Source: Chloroflexota bacterium (GTDB lineage: Bacteria > Chloroflexota > Dehalococcoidia > Bin125). From it: a DNA stretch of 64,000 nt. The stretch covers positions 1-64,000 of the forward strand of contig JAPPNI010000025.1 of NCBI GenBank assembly GCA_028873865.1, read 5' to 3'. The notes below the pieces were generated by a model that saw only the letters and a program-made list of their open reading frames with translations, made no database searches and was not told the origin of the DNA. Made by a program: the position numbers and the translations under genes. Below are positions 51,050 through 60,562 of the stretch, piece after piece. Positions within the stretch are counted from its first letter, which is position 1; each line of letters opens with the position of its first letter.

Positions 51050-51805
51050 ATGCCTGACGCCCTGACCGACGCCCAGGTCTCTGAGGCCGCAGACTTCCTC
51101 GACCAAGCCACTGCCAATGGTCTTCCACTTCCTGCAATTCCCGAATCCTGCCGTCCCGAGACCGCCGCCGACGGCGGCCGCATCTACTGGGAGCGATGGT
51201 CGCGCAACCCGACTCCGGCGGTCGCCTGGAAGGCGGCGGTGATCGACGGCGACATGGTGCTCGCGCCGTTTTTCGAAGGCATGGTGTTGGACTCGCCCGC
51301 CTCGATTCCGGGCGACACGTTCGTCACTTGCATCCTCGAGGCGGAAGTGGCCTTCCGAGTGGGCCAGGACTTCGCCCCGACCGATGGTGGTCACAGCGCC
51401 GATGATGTCCTCGGTGGCGTATCGAATGCCTACATCGTGATCGAGGCGCCGAACAGCCGATTCTCCGAGCCGCCCGGCATGCCCGGTATGGCCGCCGACG
51501 GCGTCGGCAATCAGGCGCTGATTCTTGGCCCCGAGATCGACAACTGGCAGTCCAAGGACCTCGTCGCCCTGCCCTGCTCGATCGTCGTCGATGGCGAGAC
51601 AATCGCTGAAGGCCGCGACGGACGCCCGAATCCCACCGAAGTGCTGGTCGCGACCGTCAACGAGATCAACAATCGCGGCATGACAGTCAAGGCGGGCGAG
51701 GTGATCACCACAGGCGCCGCTGCAGTGCAGCCCTTCCCCCGCGGACGCGGTGAAGTCACGATCCGCTTCTCCGGCATCGGCGATGTCGAATTGAGCTTGA
51801 CTTAG
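51050..51805 (+). CDS. 2-keto-4-pentenoate hydratase / fumarylacetoacetate hydrolase-like protein
   Basis: A 251-residue protein of the MhpD type. AGGAG precedes ATG 51050, with TATCCT (51008-51013) as possible -10. Metal-site residues are in ILEAEVAFRVGQ (E-x-E, about 99). IEAPNSRF and AVQPFPRGRGEVTIRFSGIG near the end match the hydratase family. It would hydrate a 2-oxo-pentenoate, as in the lower part of aromatic meta-cleavage pathways. No other meta-cleavage genes are here, so the substrate is open. Confidence 0.87.
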   Translation: MPDALTDAQVSEAADFLDQATANGLPLPAIPESCRPETAADGGRIYWERWSRNPTPAVAWKAAVIDGDMVLAPFFEGMVLDSPASIPGDTFVTCILEAEVAFRVGQDFAPTDGGHSADDVLGGVSNAYIVIEAPNSRFSEPPGMPGMAADGVGNQALILGPEIDNWQSKDLVALPCSIVVDGETIAEGRDGRPNPTEVLVATVNEINNRGMTVKAGEVITTGAAAVQPFPRGRGEVTIRFSGIGDVELSLT

Positions 51806-51808
51806 CTC

Positions 51809-52111
51809 CTATTCAACCCGGCCGATCGCGTCGACCTTCCAGAGGCCCTCGACTTCGACCCACTGGGTGAAGATCGTGCCGTCTCCGCCGGCGCTCTCCG
51901 GGCCGCGGAAGGTGATGTGGAGCAAGTTCTCGCCCTGGTCTTCGATTTCATAGCTTTCGGAGCCCTCGGCCGAGTCGGGCTGTGCCTGTAGCGCCATCGC
52001 CTGACCGATTCCGACCGGTGTGAACATCGGCATCAGGCCGGCGATGTTGTTCGCGATCAAGTCCTGGGCGAACTGGTCCGCTATCTCCAACAGCTCGGCA
52101 GTGGCGGTCAT
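51809..52111 (-). CDS. NTF2/SnoaL-like small protein of unknown function
   Basis: A 100-residue protein. ATG 52111 follows AGGAG with 8-nt spacing; a longer reading to 52195 lacks a site. The N-terminal helices (ELLEIADQFAQDLIANN) and C-terminal strands ending WVEVEGLWKVDAIGRVE resemble the NTF2-like fold, where a cone-shaped pocket binds small molecules. No catalytic residues can be named. Confidence 0.7.
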   Translation of the reverse strand: MTATAELLEIADQFAQDLIANNIAGLMPMFTPVGIGQAMALQAQPDSAEGSESYEIEDQGENLLHITFRGPESAGGDGTIFTQWVEVEGLWKVDAIGRVE

Positions 52112-52299
52112 CGATAAGTCTCCTGGTTGGTTGTCAGCACCCGTGAAGTGTATGTAAGCACCGGGTATGCAGGCGGTACAGGTCGTGCCCTGCATTCGGA
52201 ATCTTCGGCCGAATGGACGCTCAGCCTAGCGCGAGGCGGGATAGGCTAGGTCGGAGTTGTGCCGCGTTCGAGGCTTCCCGGCAGACACTGGAGAAGAAG

Positions 52300-53076
52300 A
52301 TGAGCAGTCGTTCGATCGAAATCGACGCCGAGTCTGCGCCGCAAAAAGGCGCCGCCACGGCTGAGCCGAATGGCGCCGAACCGATTATTGCCGCCAGCGA
52401 TGTGCACAAAACGTATGCAGGAGCCGGAGAACCGGTCCACGCACTGCGCGGTGTCACGCTCTCGGTCGCGCGCGGAGAGATGGTCACGATCATGGGACCG
52501 TCAGGCTGCGGCAAGACGACGCTGCTCAACTGTCTGTCGGGTCTCGAGACGATCGAACAGGGCGAAATCTTCGTCGAGGGTCGCAGTATCCACGACATGC
52601 CCGACAACGAGCGCACCGACCATCGCGCGCGGCGGATGGGCTTCGTCTTCCAGTTCTACAACCTGCTGCCGGTGCTATCAGCCGTCGAGAACGTCGAACT
52701 CCCCTTGCTGCTCGCCGGCCTCGGGCAGGGAGAGGCGAGAAACCGTTCCATCGAGGCCCTCGAGCAAGTCGGCCTGCACGACTGGTCGGGGCATCGGCCG
52801 GCGCAGCTCTCGGGAGGTCAACGCCAGCGGGTGACGATCGCCCGGGCTCTGGTCAATGATCCGGCGATCGTCTGGGGCGACGAGCCTACCGGTGACCTCG
52901 ACTCGACCAATGCGAATCAAATCATGGAGTTGCTTGAAGATCTCAATCGGCGCAATCAACAGACCTTCGTCATTGTCACTCACGATGAGAACATCGGCCG
53001 CCGGGCCAATCGCACGATTCACATGCGGGACGGCCTGATTGAGGGTGAGACCGTTCACCGACAACTTGGCAGTTAG
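52300..53076 (+). CDS. ABC transporter ATP-binding protein (LolD/MacB type), exporter 3
   Basis: A 258-residue ATPase: Walker [10 protein letters not shown] (about 66-74), [21 protein letters not shown], signature [15 protein letters not shown], Walker [14 protein letters not shown] (the usual LAD replaced by WGD) and THDEN. ATG 52300 follows GGAGAAGAAG; an upstream reading to 52213 is less likely. It pairs with the 1116-residue permease downstream. Confidence 0.92.
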   Translation: MSSRSIEIDAESAPQKGAATAEPNGAEPIIAASDVHKTYAGAGEPVHALRGVTLSVARGEMVTIMGPSGCGKTTLLNCLSGLETIEQGEIFVEGRSIHDMPDNERTDHRARRMGFVFQFYNLLPVLSAVENVELPLLLAGLGQGEARNRSIEALEQVGLHDWSGHRPAQLSGGQRQRVTIARALVNDPAIVWGDEPTGDLDSTNANQIMELLEDLNRRNQQTFVIVTHDENIGRRANRTIHMRDGLIEGETVHRQLGS

Positions 53077-53113
53077 GCGACCGGAGCGTTCAACGAGCTG
53101 ACGAGGGAGCAAT

Positions 53114-56100
53114 ATGGAGGAGCTGTTTGGCCTGCCGACGATCCGCCTGATGTGGATCGTTGTCGCCATCGCCGGTGTTGCCGCCGCCGTCATCGCCTAC
53201 ATCTTCCTGAAGCGTCCGATTCTCGTTCGCATGGGTCTGCGCAACATTCCCCGTCGGCGCGCGCAGACGGTGCTGGTCACCATGGGTCTGACCCTGGCGA
53301 CGATCATTGTCACGATCGCATTCTCGACCGGCGACTCGCTGGCCGTCAGCGTCCGCAATCTGGCTCTCAACAGCCTTGAGCGGATCGACCATTTCATCAT
53401 TGAGGAGGAGACCGACGAGTCGGCCGGGGATGCCGGGACCGGCATCCCCGATCAGGTGCTGCGCGATCTGCAATCGCACTTCGCGGACGATGACCGGATT
53501 GAGGCCATCTTCGGCTCGCGATTCGACCTCGTCCCGATTGAACATCCTGAGGCCGGTCAGATTGAGCCGCAGTTCTTTCTCGTCGGCGTCGACCCGCAGA
53601 CAATCGATCGGCTCGACGCAGTCCGCGACGAGGACGGCGATCTGCTTCGATTGAGTGAACTCGGCGCTGAAGAGATTGTGATCAACGAGCGAGCCGCTCG
53701 TGAACTGGACGCTGAGCCAGGCGATCAGGTCAAGCTCTATGTGTTGGGCAGAGCACGACAGTACACGGTGGCGGCCATCGGCCGGGACGCTGTGCTGACC
53801 GGCAACCTCGAGGCCGGCGGCGCGGGCGGACTCCTGTCGCTGGATGCATACCAGAGCCTGTTGGGACCGCAGCTGTCCCCGCCTGACCGCTGGGACTCCA
53901 TCCTGATCAGCGGAGCGGGCGGCGTCGAAGCTCCGCTGGACTTCTCAGATGCCCTTGATCGGGACATTGAAGCAGCGCTCGACAGATTCGAGCGTCAAGA
54001 ACCCGATCTGTACCTGAGCAACGGGTTATCCCGCTATGCCAGCGAAGCGGTCAAGGCCGACAGCCTGGAAGACGCTGAGCTGATTGCCAGCGTGTTCACC
54101 ACCCTGTTCCTGTTCATGGGTTCGTTCTCAGTCGCAGCGGGAATTCTGCTCATCTTCCTGATCTTCGCCATGCTGGCTGAGGAGCGTAAGCCGGAGATGG
54201 GCATTGCCCGGGCCGTGGGCATGCAGCGCAATGACCTGATCCAGATGTTCATCTCCGAGGGCATGGTCTACAACATGGGCGCCGCCGTCGTAGGCGTGGT
54301 GCTGGGTCTGCTGTTTGCACTGGGCTTCATCGCTGCCCTCAACCAGGGATTCGAAAGTTTCGGATTCGTCTTCACCTGGACGGTGACGATCAAGAGCCTC
54401 GTGATCTCGGCCTGCATTGGGATCGTCATCACCTTCATTACCGTCGTCTTCTCCAGCTTCCGAGCCTCGCGACTGAACATCGTGGCGGCCATTCGCGACA
54501 TTCCGGAAGCCCAATATGAGGAGACTTACCCACTGACTCCCTGGAGGGTGGTTCGGAACGTTCTGGGAGTGTTTGCCACGGCGATCGGACTGGTTCTTCT
54601 TCTGACGACGCCGATCACGCTGATACTCGGAGCGCCGGTTGCATTGGTCTTGAACCTGATCGGCAGCCGCTGGTCGCGACGGCTGATTCCCTGGGTGCTC
54701 TTCTTCGGCTGGCGTGTCCTGCGCTGGAATCCGCAGTGGTGGGTGCTGTTCATCGTCGGCGGGCTCGCTGTGCTCGATTTCGGTCTCGACCAAGAGAGTT
54801 TCTTCCCCTATATGACCGGCGTTTCGCTGATTCCACTGGGCATTGTGATGGGTCTGAACAAGCTGCGTCTGGGCGGCCGGCGGATCAATCAGCGGCTGCT
54901 ATACACGCTCGGCGCCGGCTTCGTGATGTTCCTCTGGTTCATCCCCAATGACTGGCATGAGAGCTTCTTCGACAACAATCTCAATGGCGGGCCCGAGCTG
55001 TTTGTGCTCGCCGGCACGATGCTGACCGCGGCCGGGACGCTGCTGCTGGTCTTCAACCTGGATTTGATTGTCGGCGGGGTTAGACGGACTGTGGGAGGGA
55101 TCGGCCGGATGGCGCCGGTGATCCGCACTGCCGCTGCATATCCAGCCGCGGCGCGCTATCGGACCGGCATGACGATCGCGATGATCGCGCTGATCACATT
55201 CGCCCTGGTCAACTTCACCACGATCAACTCCTCCTTCAGCCAGGCCTTCACCGGCGACGACACCGCGGGCGGATTCGAGGTTCTCGCCTTCAACACCGAC
55301 GTCAATGCCGTTTCCGACATTCGCGAGGGACTGGCCGACGCCGGCGCCGACGAGGTGATCGAGGACATCGAGAATGCCGGCAGGATCGAGGCCGGGCCTG
55401 AACGCGGAACGCGCGCCATCACGATTCTGACTGAGCGCTGGGACGCGGTGACCGAGCGCCACATTCTCGATGACAACGGCGACATCCAGCTCGTGGAAAC
55501 CGATCTGGCAGAAGTTGAGATTGACGACCGTGACGCAGTCGTGATCGGAGGCATCAATAGCGAATTCGTCGATGGTCAGGAAGTGAAGCTGCAGGCCATT
55601 TCTTATCGGTACGAGGACGAGCGTGCGGTCTGGTCGGCGCTTCGAAGCGGGGAAATGGTCGCCGTTGCAACGGTTGATGCCATCGACGGCGCATTCGGCT
55701 TTGCTGGCAATGATCTTGATCCGTGGTCCACGCCGGACTCCATCACCGATGAGGCCACGCTGTTGCCGCGTATCGTCGTGGAGGTTGGCCTGGGCGAGAA
55801 TGCCAGGCAGGTCGAGGTGATTGCGATTCTTGAACGGATCAGCGGAGCATTCGTCGACCTGGACGGGGAAGACGGTGGCCTGCCCACACTGCTGCTCCCG
55901 GAGACAGTCGCCGCACAGGTGGTTGGCCAGTCCGAATCGACACGCCACTACATTTCGACGAGAGATGGGGCCGACACGCTCGACGTCGCGCAGGGGATCG
56001 AACGTGAGCTTCGTATCTTCGCGGTCGACATCCAGGGTGAACTCAAGCGGCAACAGCAGACCCAGACGTCGATTCTCGCTCTGTTCCAGGGCTTCATCGG

Positions 56101-56464
56101 GATCGGACTGGTGGCCGGGCTCGCCGCGCTTGGGGTGATCGCCCTGCGCGCGGTGGTCGAGCGGCGGCAGCAGATCGGCGTGTTGCGTGCAATTGGATTC
56201 CAGTCTCGACTGGTGGGTTTTGAATTGCTCATCGAGATGGGGTTCATTGCCCTGCTCGGCCTCGGGCTGGGCACGGCGCTGGCGCTGGGCCTCGCCTGGC
56301 GGCTGTTTGCCGAAGGCACGTTCGGCGAGATTTCGATGTACGTTCCAGTAGGCACCATCCTGCCGATATTGATCGGCGCGTTCGCGGCGTCATTGATCCT
56401 GACATACTTCCCTGCGAGACAGGCTGCGCGCACGACGATCGCGGAGGCGTTGAGATATGAGTAG
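53114..56464 (+). CDS. Large FtsX-family ABC transporter permease, exporter 3
   Basis: An 1116-residue permease with two FtsX modules. Helix 1 is at about 14-34. The first outer domain (about 60-330) is followed by helices with AEERKPEMGIARAVGMQRNDL (given as EERKPEMGIARAVGM) near 355. A central hydrophobic block (about 490-700) has up to eight helices, then a second outer domain (about 715-965), and last helices with ERRQQIGVLRAIGFQSRL (about 1015). It ends RYE. One protein could supply both halves of the transporter. It overlaps the hydrolase by 8 bp. Confidence 0.92.
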   Translation: MEELFGLPTIRLMWIVVAIAGVAAAVIAYIFLKRPILVRMGLRNIPRRRAQTVLVTMGLTLATIIVTIAFSTGDSLAVSVRNLALNSLERIDHFIIEEETDESAGDAGTGIPDQVLRDLQSHFADDDRIEAIFGSRFDLVPIEHPEAGQIEPQFFLVGVDPQTIDRLDAVRDEDGDLLRLSELGAEEIVINERAARELDAEPGDQVKLYVLGRARQYTVAAIGRDAVLTGNLEAGGAGGLLSLDAYQSLLGPQLSPPDRWDSILISGAGGVEAPLDFSDALDRDIEAALDRFERQEPDLYLSNGLSRYASEAVKADSLEDAELIASVFTTLFLFMGSFSVAAGILLIFLIFAMLAEERKPEMGIARAVGMQRNDLIQMFISEGMVYNMGAAVVGVVLGLLFALGFIAALNQGFESFGFVFTWTVTIKSLVISACIGIVITFITVVFSSFRASRLNIVAAIRDIPEAQYEETYPLTPWRVVRNVLGVFATAIGLVLLLTTPITLILGAPVALVLNLIGSRWSRRLIPWVLFFGWRVLRWNPQWWVLFIVGGLAVLDFGLDQESFFPYMTGVSLIPLGIVMGLNKLRLGGRRINQRLLYTLGAGFVMFLWFIPNDWHESFFDNNLNGGPELFVLAGTMLTAAGTLLLVFNLDLIVGGVRRTVGGIGRMAPVIRTAAAYPAAARYRTGMTIAMIALITFALVNFTTINSSFSQAFTGDDTAGGFEVLAFNTDVNAVSDIREGLADAGADEVIEDIENAGRIEAGPERGTRAITILTERWDAVTERHILDDNGDIQLVETDLAEVEIDDRDAVVIGGINSEFVDGQEVKLQAISYRYEDERAVWSALRSGEMVAVATVDAIDGAFGFAGNDLDPWSTPDSITDEATLLPRIVVEVGLGENARQVEVIAILERISGAFVDLDGEDGGLPTLLLPETVAAQVVGQSESTRHYISTRDGADTLDVAQGIERELRIFAVDIQGELKRQQQTQTSILALFQGFIGIGLVAGLAALGVIALRAVVERRQQIGVLRAIGFQSRLVGFELLIEMGFIALLGLGLGTALALGLAWRLFAEGTFGEISMYVPVGTILPILIGAFAASLILTYFPARQAARTTIAEALRYE

Positions 56465-57293
56465 TGACGTCGAACAGCTTGAGCTGCTTCGCGATCTGGC
56501 CTTCGGATACGACCGCGATCTTGCCTTCAACGCCACTACCGCTCCCGCTGGCGATGGTGGAGGACTGACCGTTGAACGGTTCGAGATCACTTCGCGCTAT
56601 GAGGATCGTGTTGGCGGATTGTTGCTTCAGTCGGTCGAGGCCGAGGCTCCGCGTCCGCTGATCCTGGTCGGTCATCCTGGCACATTGGACAAGTCCAGCG
56701 ACTATGTGCTCTGGCCGGCCGAGCAGTGGGTCGCGCGCGGCGCCATCTGCGCGACGATCGACCAGGCAGGGCACGGTGAGCGGGCGAAGCGGCCTGTTTC
56801 CATGGAAGACTTTCAACGCTGGCCGATGCGCCGGCTGGACCAGTCGCTGCAGACAGTGGTCGACTGGATGCGGACGCTCGACTATCTCTCGGAGCGGCCG
56901 GAAGTCGATGCTGACCGGGTTGGATTTGTCGGCTTCTCGATGGGCGGGATGCGCGGGGCGCCGTTTGTTGGACTCGACGAGCGAGTGAAGGCTGCTTCGT
57001 TCTGCATCTCGGGAGCGAGCACGTTGTCCGGCCGTGGCGGCAGCGCTGGTGAACTGGCTGACCAGCTCACCGATCCCGGCGCTTATGCGCCGATGATGGC
57101 GGGCCGGGCGATTCAGGTCGTGGCCGGGGAGCATGACGACTTGATTACGCCGGAGGCGACGCAGCGCTTCTATGACCGGCTCTCCGAGCCGCGGGAGTTG
57201 GTCTGGCTGCCCTGTGGGCACTGGGACTTCATGCCCCAGGGGATTGCGCCGGTCGGGCCGTTCCTTGAGCGTCACCTGGCGTTTGGCGGCTAG
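56457..57293 (+). CDS. Alpha/beta hydrolase, dienelactone-hydrolase/acyl-transferase-like
   Basis: A 278-residue hydrolase. Nucleophile elbow GFSMGGMRGAPF (Ser, about 161), acidic residue in VVAGEHDDLITPE (about 225) and terminal His in LPCGHWDFMPQG. ATIDQAGHGERAKRP resembles peptidase_S15/DLH-type esterases. It is translated from within the end of the exporter 3 permease, which suggests joint function such as processing an exported lipid or ester. Its stop shares CTAG with the convergent CaiB gene. Confidence 0.85.
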   Translation: MSSDVEQLELLRDLAFGYDRDLAFNATTAPAGDGGGLTVERFEITSRYEDRVGGLLLQSVEAEAPRPLILVGHPGTLDKSSDYVLWPAEQWVARGAICATIDQAGHGERAKRPVSMEDFQRWPMRRLDQSLQTVVDWMRTLDYLSERPEVDADRVGFVGFSMGGMRGAPFVGLDERVKAASFCISGASTLSGRGGSAGELADQLTDPGAYAPMMAGRAIQVVAGEHDDLITPEATQRFYDRLSEPRELVWLPCGHWDFMPQGIAPVGPFLERHLAFGG

Positions 57294-58534
57294 CTCAGTA
57301 CGCCCGACGAGGTCAGCTCCGCCACTTCGTCCGCCGAGTAGCCCAGGATTTCCGTCGCTACTTCGTAGGTGTGCTGGCCGAAGAGGGGCGCTGGTGCGGC
57401 CAGGTAGCCCGGCGTTTCGTGCAGCTTGACGATGGGTCCGTCGTAGAGGGAGATGTCTGTCTCGGGGTGATCGAGGTATTCGTAGAATCCTCGGGCGGCT
57501 AGGTGATCGTCGTGCTTGCACATGTCTTCGGCGTCCTGCACCAACGCGGCGGCGACGCCGACCGATTGGAGCTGGACTGCCAGGGCGGCGGCGTCGAAGG
57601 ATGCGGTCCAATCCGAGAGCGTTATGTTAAGTTCATCCTCGTGCCGCCGGCGGCCGAGCAGGGTTGCGAAGCGATCGTCCGTGGTGAACGCTGCGCCCTC
57701 GGCGACGGCGCGAAGCGATTCCCACTGGGCGTCGTCGCCGACGGCGATGGCGATCCAGCGTTCTCGTCCTGAGGGATCGTCGGCGCAACGGTAGATGCCG
57801 TGCGGGCACATCCAGCTTGATTTGTTGCCGTTGCGGACCTGGTTGACGCCGTTGGCGGTGTAGTCGAGCAGCGAGGGGCCCATGGTGGCGGCGACCGACT
57901 CGACCTGGGCCAACTCGATCCGCTGTCCTTGTCCAGTCTTCCGACGGTGCCTGAGCGCCGCCAGGATGGCGATGACCGTGTGGCCTGGGTTGACGACGTA
58001 GTCGGGGTAGTTGGTGCCCACGCCGACCGGTTTCCGTTCAGGGTCACCCGAGAGGTGTGAGATCCCGGTGGTCGGGGTGAGAACCGCGCCGAAGCCGAGG
58101 AAGTCGCGGTGGGGGCCGCTGAGACCCTGCATCGGCATGTAGGCGGCGATGATGTCGGGCTTGACTTCGCGGAGTTGTTCGTAGGTCAGGTTCCAGCGTT
58201 CGAAGATGCGCGGGGTCAGGTTGGAGAGGAAGACGTCGGAGCGCTCGATCAGGCGGTAGGCGACTTCTTGCGAGCCTTCCGCCGACATGTTGAGGAGGAA
58301 GGAGCGCTTGTCGGCATTGAAGTTGTTGAAGTAGGCGCAGACGTTGTAGCCGGTCTTGCCGGGCTTGATCGGCTGTCCGAGGCGCAGGCCGTCGACCCGC
58401 GCTTCCGATTCGATGCGGATCACGTCCGCGCCGAAGTCGGCGAGGGTGCGCGCGGCTATGGGTCCGACGCCGAACCAGGAGAAGTCGGCCACTCGAATGC
58501 CCTCAAGTGGACGCGATCCGTTTGTTGCTGTCAT
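57290..58534 (-). CDS. CaiB/BaiF family CoA-transferase (catalytic Asp present), pair B
   Basis: A 414-residue class III CoA-transferase. N-terminal LEGIRVADFSWFGVGPIAAR, then GVGTNYPDYVVNPGH with the subfamily-typical YPD (Asp 178) and TGQGQRIELAQVES. It overlaps the upstream Asp-less paralogue by ATGA (58531-58534), the same arrangement as pair A but with gene order reversed. Confidence 0.9.
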   Translation of the reverse strand: MTATNGSRPLEGIRVADFSWFGVGPIAARTLADFGADVIRIESEARVDGLRLGQPIKPGKTGYNVCAYFNNFNADKRSFLLNMSAEGSQEVAYRLIERSDVFLSNLTPRIFERWNLTYEQLREVKPDIIAAYMPMQGLSGPHRDFLGFGAVLTPTTGISHLSGDPERKPVGVGTNYPDYVVNPGHTVIAILAALRHRRKTGQGQRIELAQVESVAATMGPSLLDYTANGVNQVRNGNKSSWMCPHGIYRCADDPSGRERWIAIAVGDDAQWESLRAVAEGAAFTTDDRFATLLGRRRHEDELNITLSDWTASFDAAALAVQLQSVGVAAALVQDAEDMCKHDDHLAARGFYEYLDHPETDISLYDGPIVKLHETPGYLAAPAPLFGQHTYEVATEILGYSADEVAELTSSGVLS

Positions 58535-59814
58535 ATCGCGCCCTCTCCGGCGAAGGCAATCAGGTCTTCGGCGGGAATGCCGACTTCGTCGACCCAGACC
58601 TCCTGGTTATGTTCTCCGACTTGCGGGGCCGGACGCCGGACGGTCGCCGGCGTCTCGGACAGATGGTAGGGAGGACCGGGATATCGCAAGGCTGCATCTT
58701 CGGAGCCAAGGCGGGTTGGCTGATTGAGTTCCAGCCACCACTCTCGCGCGGCCAGGTGCTCGCTGTCGGCGATGTCGGACGGCGTGGCCACCTGGCCGAT
58801 CAGCAGCCGCCGCGATTGCCCCTCCTCGTAGGCCTCCATCGTCGTCTTGCTCGCGTAGAACCTCGTCAGCACCTCCTGGGCGCGGGCCAGGACCGGCGCG
58901 TGTTTGGCCTGCTCTTCCTCATCGAGCAGGATGCGCATATTGAAGTTGGCGAAGGTGTTGGCGTACTCCGGCTCGGTCAGATCCTCGGCCATGCCGCTCT
59001 CGTCCATCCAGCCGATGACTTCGGTCCAGGGCGCACCGAATCCCGGGACGCCGACCATCGAGAAGATGTAGCCGTCGCTGGTCTCGTATGTCCCGATACC
59101 GGGCAGTCGATGGCTCTCGCCAACCCGCTCGCGCGAGGCGCCCTGGAAGTCCCACTGCAGGTGGGCGGTCTCCTGGCAGATCGAGAGCGCCTCCTGGATC
59201 GAGGTCTCGACGCGCTGTCCGCTGCCCGTCGCCTCGGCCTGCAACAGCGCCAACAACGCGCCCTGGGCGGCGGAGATGCCGGCTACGGCGTATGCCTGGT
59301 TGCCGGCGATCCTCATTGGGGAGCCGTCCGGGTATCCGGCCAGCGTGGCAATACCGGCTGCCGCCTGCGCGACGATGTCCGTGACCTCCCAGCCGGCCCT
59401 GGGTCCGTCGAGGCCGAAGCCGGTGATCGAGACCCAGATCAAGGCCGGTTGTGCTGCCATGTAGGCGTCGGGATCGACATCGTGCTCGGCCAGCTCGGCT
59501 CGCTCTGCGGCGGTCCAGGACTCGATCACGATGTCGGCAGTCTTGACGAGTTCGCCGAAGAGCCAGCGTCCGTCGTACTGGGCGAGGTCGAGGGTGACAG
59601 AGCGCTTGTTTGCGTTGAAGTACCAGAAGCGAAGGGAGGTCTCGCGGCCGGGAATGCCCTGCCAGAAGGGCGCGCGGCCGCGTGAAGGGTCCCCGCCGAC
59701 GGGCTCGACCTTGATCACGTCGGCGCCGAGGTCGGCGAGGAGCTTGCCGCAGTACCAGCCCATCTCGGAGGTGAGGTCGAGGATGCGAACGCCATCGAGT
59801 GCTGTTTGATTCAT
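58531..59814 (-). CDS. CaiB/BaiF family protein lacking the catalytic Asp, pair B
   Basis: A 427-residue paralogue. Fold landmarks LDGVRILDLTSEMGWYCGKL and DVIKVEPVGGDPSRG are intact. The active-site stretch reads AGNQAYAVAGIS, with Tyr 175 where the Asp is expected. It resembles the Asp-less member of pair A in its N-terminus. A decamer repeat element lies directly upstream. The start ATG 59814 has only a weak upstream site. Confidence 0.88.
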   Translation of the reverse strand: MNQTALDGVRILDLTSEMGWYCGKLLADLGADVIKVEPVGGDPSRGRAPFWQGIPGRETSLRFWYFNANKRSVTLDLAQYDGRWLFGELVKTADIVIESWTAAERAELAEHDVDPDAYMAAQPALIWVSITGFGLDGPRAGWEVTDIVAQAAAGIATLAGYPDGSPMRIAGNQAYAVAGISAAQGALLALLQAEATGSGQRVETSIQEALSICQETAHLQWDFQGASRERVGESHRLPGIGTYETSDGYIFSMVGVPGFGAPWTEVIGWMDESGMAEDLTEPEYANTFANFNMRILLDEEEQAKHAPVLARAQEVLTRFYASKTTMEAYEEGQSRRLLIGQVATPSDIADSEHLAAREWWLELNQPTRLGSEDAALRYPGPPYHLSETPATVRRPAPQVGEHNQEVWVDEVGIPAEDLIAFAGEGAI

Positions 59815-60200
59815 GTTCGGATTGTAGGAGGCGAATTATTCGGTTCAGGGTGGTCGGTGGAAAAATTTTGTCTGGGCTGGAAAAAAGACCAAGAGGTGAC
59901 GATCTCCAGTGTTTTGCGGGGTTTCGCGGCCTGCAGGGTGGTTGGAAGTGGTCGATTTTGGTCGGTTGTGGTCGATACTCGCTGTTCGGGTTTGTTCGGT
60001 TCCGTTCGGATTGGGCGGGTTTCAGCGGGCAGTCCTCGGAGTGTTCGGTGGGCGCCGTGGGGGTGAACGGTTGCGGGATATTGCCAACGCGCATAAGGGT
60101 CGCTTCCTTCCGGGGCGGCCGTGAGTTCAGATTATCAGAATGTATGCTCTAGCGAGATGAGGCCGCAGGGAGTACGTATGCTGGCTTGCAGGAGGCGGAG
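59815..60200 (-). other. Intergenic decamer element, copy 2, upstream of the CaiB gene
   Basis: A 386-bp gap. On the minus strand it runs: GATAAT (60136-60131, possible -10), decamer array (about 60060-59941), the block ACTGGAGATCGT also found in copy 1, a pyrimidine-rich stretch with two T-runs, then ATG 59814. The left arm of the terminator hairpin seen in copy 1 is missing. An open frame through this region extending the CaiB gene's shadow frame is not a gene. Signals for the rightward toxin-antitoxin genes must also lie here. Confidence 0.6.
59941..60060 (-). repeat. Decamer-periodic array, copy 2 (about 12 units)
   Basis: On the plus strand successive 10-bp units read gctgttcggg, tttgttcggt, tccgttcgga, ttgggcgggt and so on, with the gttcgg core at the same position in each unit. 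Read on the minus strand these become ccgaaca-type units followed by accacaaccg/accaaaatcg units, in the same order as copy 1. Confidence 0.75.
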
Positions 60201-60560
60201 ATGGCGATCAGGAAGATGGAAGGCGAGCCGGTTCCAGACCGCGAAGTGATGCCGATGTTGGAGATCCGGCGTTGGAAGGGGATGCGGCTTGAGGAGTACG
60301 TGGAGCTGTATCCAGTCTGGGCCGACTGGATGAGCAATCACAGCCAACTGATGTACGACGAAGACGGTGGGGCCTGGGTCCCGCGGTGGGATCCTGAAGT
60401 CGGCGTGGGGATCGGTTGGGAGGACGACGAGGAGTTCACTCCGGACCACGTTGAAGGGCTGATTGCAGAGGCGAAGCGAGCGTTGGAGGAGGTCAGGGCC
60501 GGAGGGGGCGTGGACTTTCGAGAGTTAGACGAGGACGAGTCGTTTTGGGCTGACGACTAG
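60201..60560 (+). CDS. Acidic small protein, candidate antitoxin
   Basis: A 119-residue protein. ATG 60201 has AGGAGG 6 nt upstream. Residues 1-40 are basic and hydrophobic (RKMEGEPVPDREVMPMLEIRRWKG), while the C-terminus is strongly acidic (WEDDEEFTPDHVEGLI, ELDEDESFWADD). Such charge suits binding to the basic RelE-like protein encoded 2 bp downstream. No known antitoxin DNA-binding fold was recognised, so the assignment rests on context. Confidence 0.55.
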   Translation: MAIRKMEGEPVPDREVMPMLEIRRWKGMRLEEYVELYPVWADWMSNHSQLMYDEDGGAWVPRWDPEVGVGIGWEDDEEFTPDHVEGLIAEAKRALEEVRAGGGVDFRELDEDESFWADD

Positions 60561-60562
60561 CG

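Noticed and set aside
59815-60094. Extension of a minus-strand frame through decamer array copy 2
   Set aside because: The frame continues in a shadow frame of the CaiB gene and has no plausible start.
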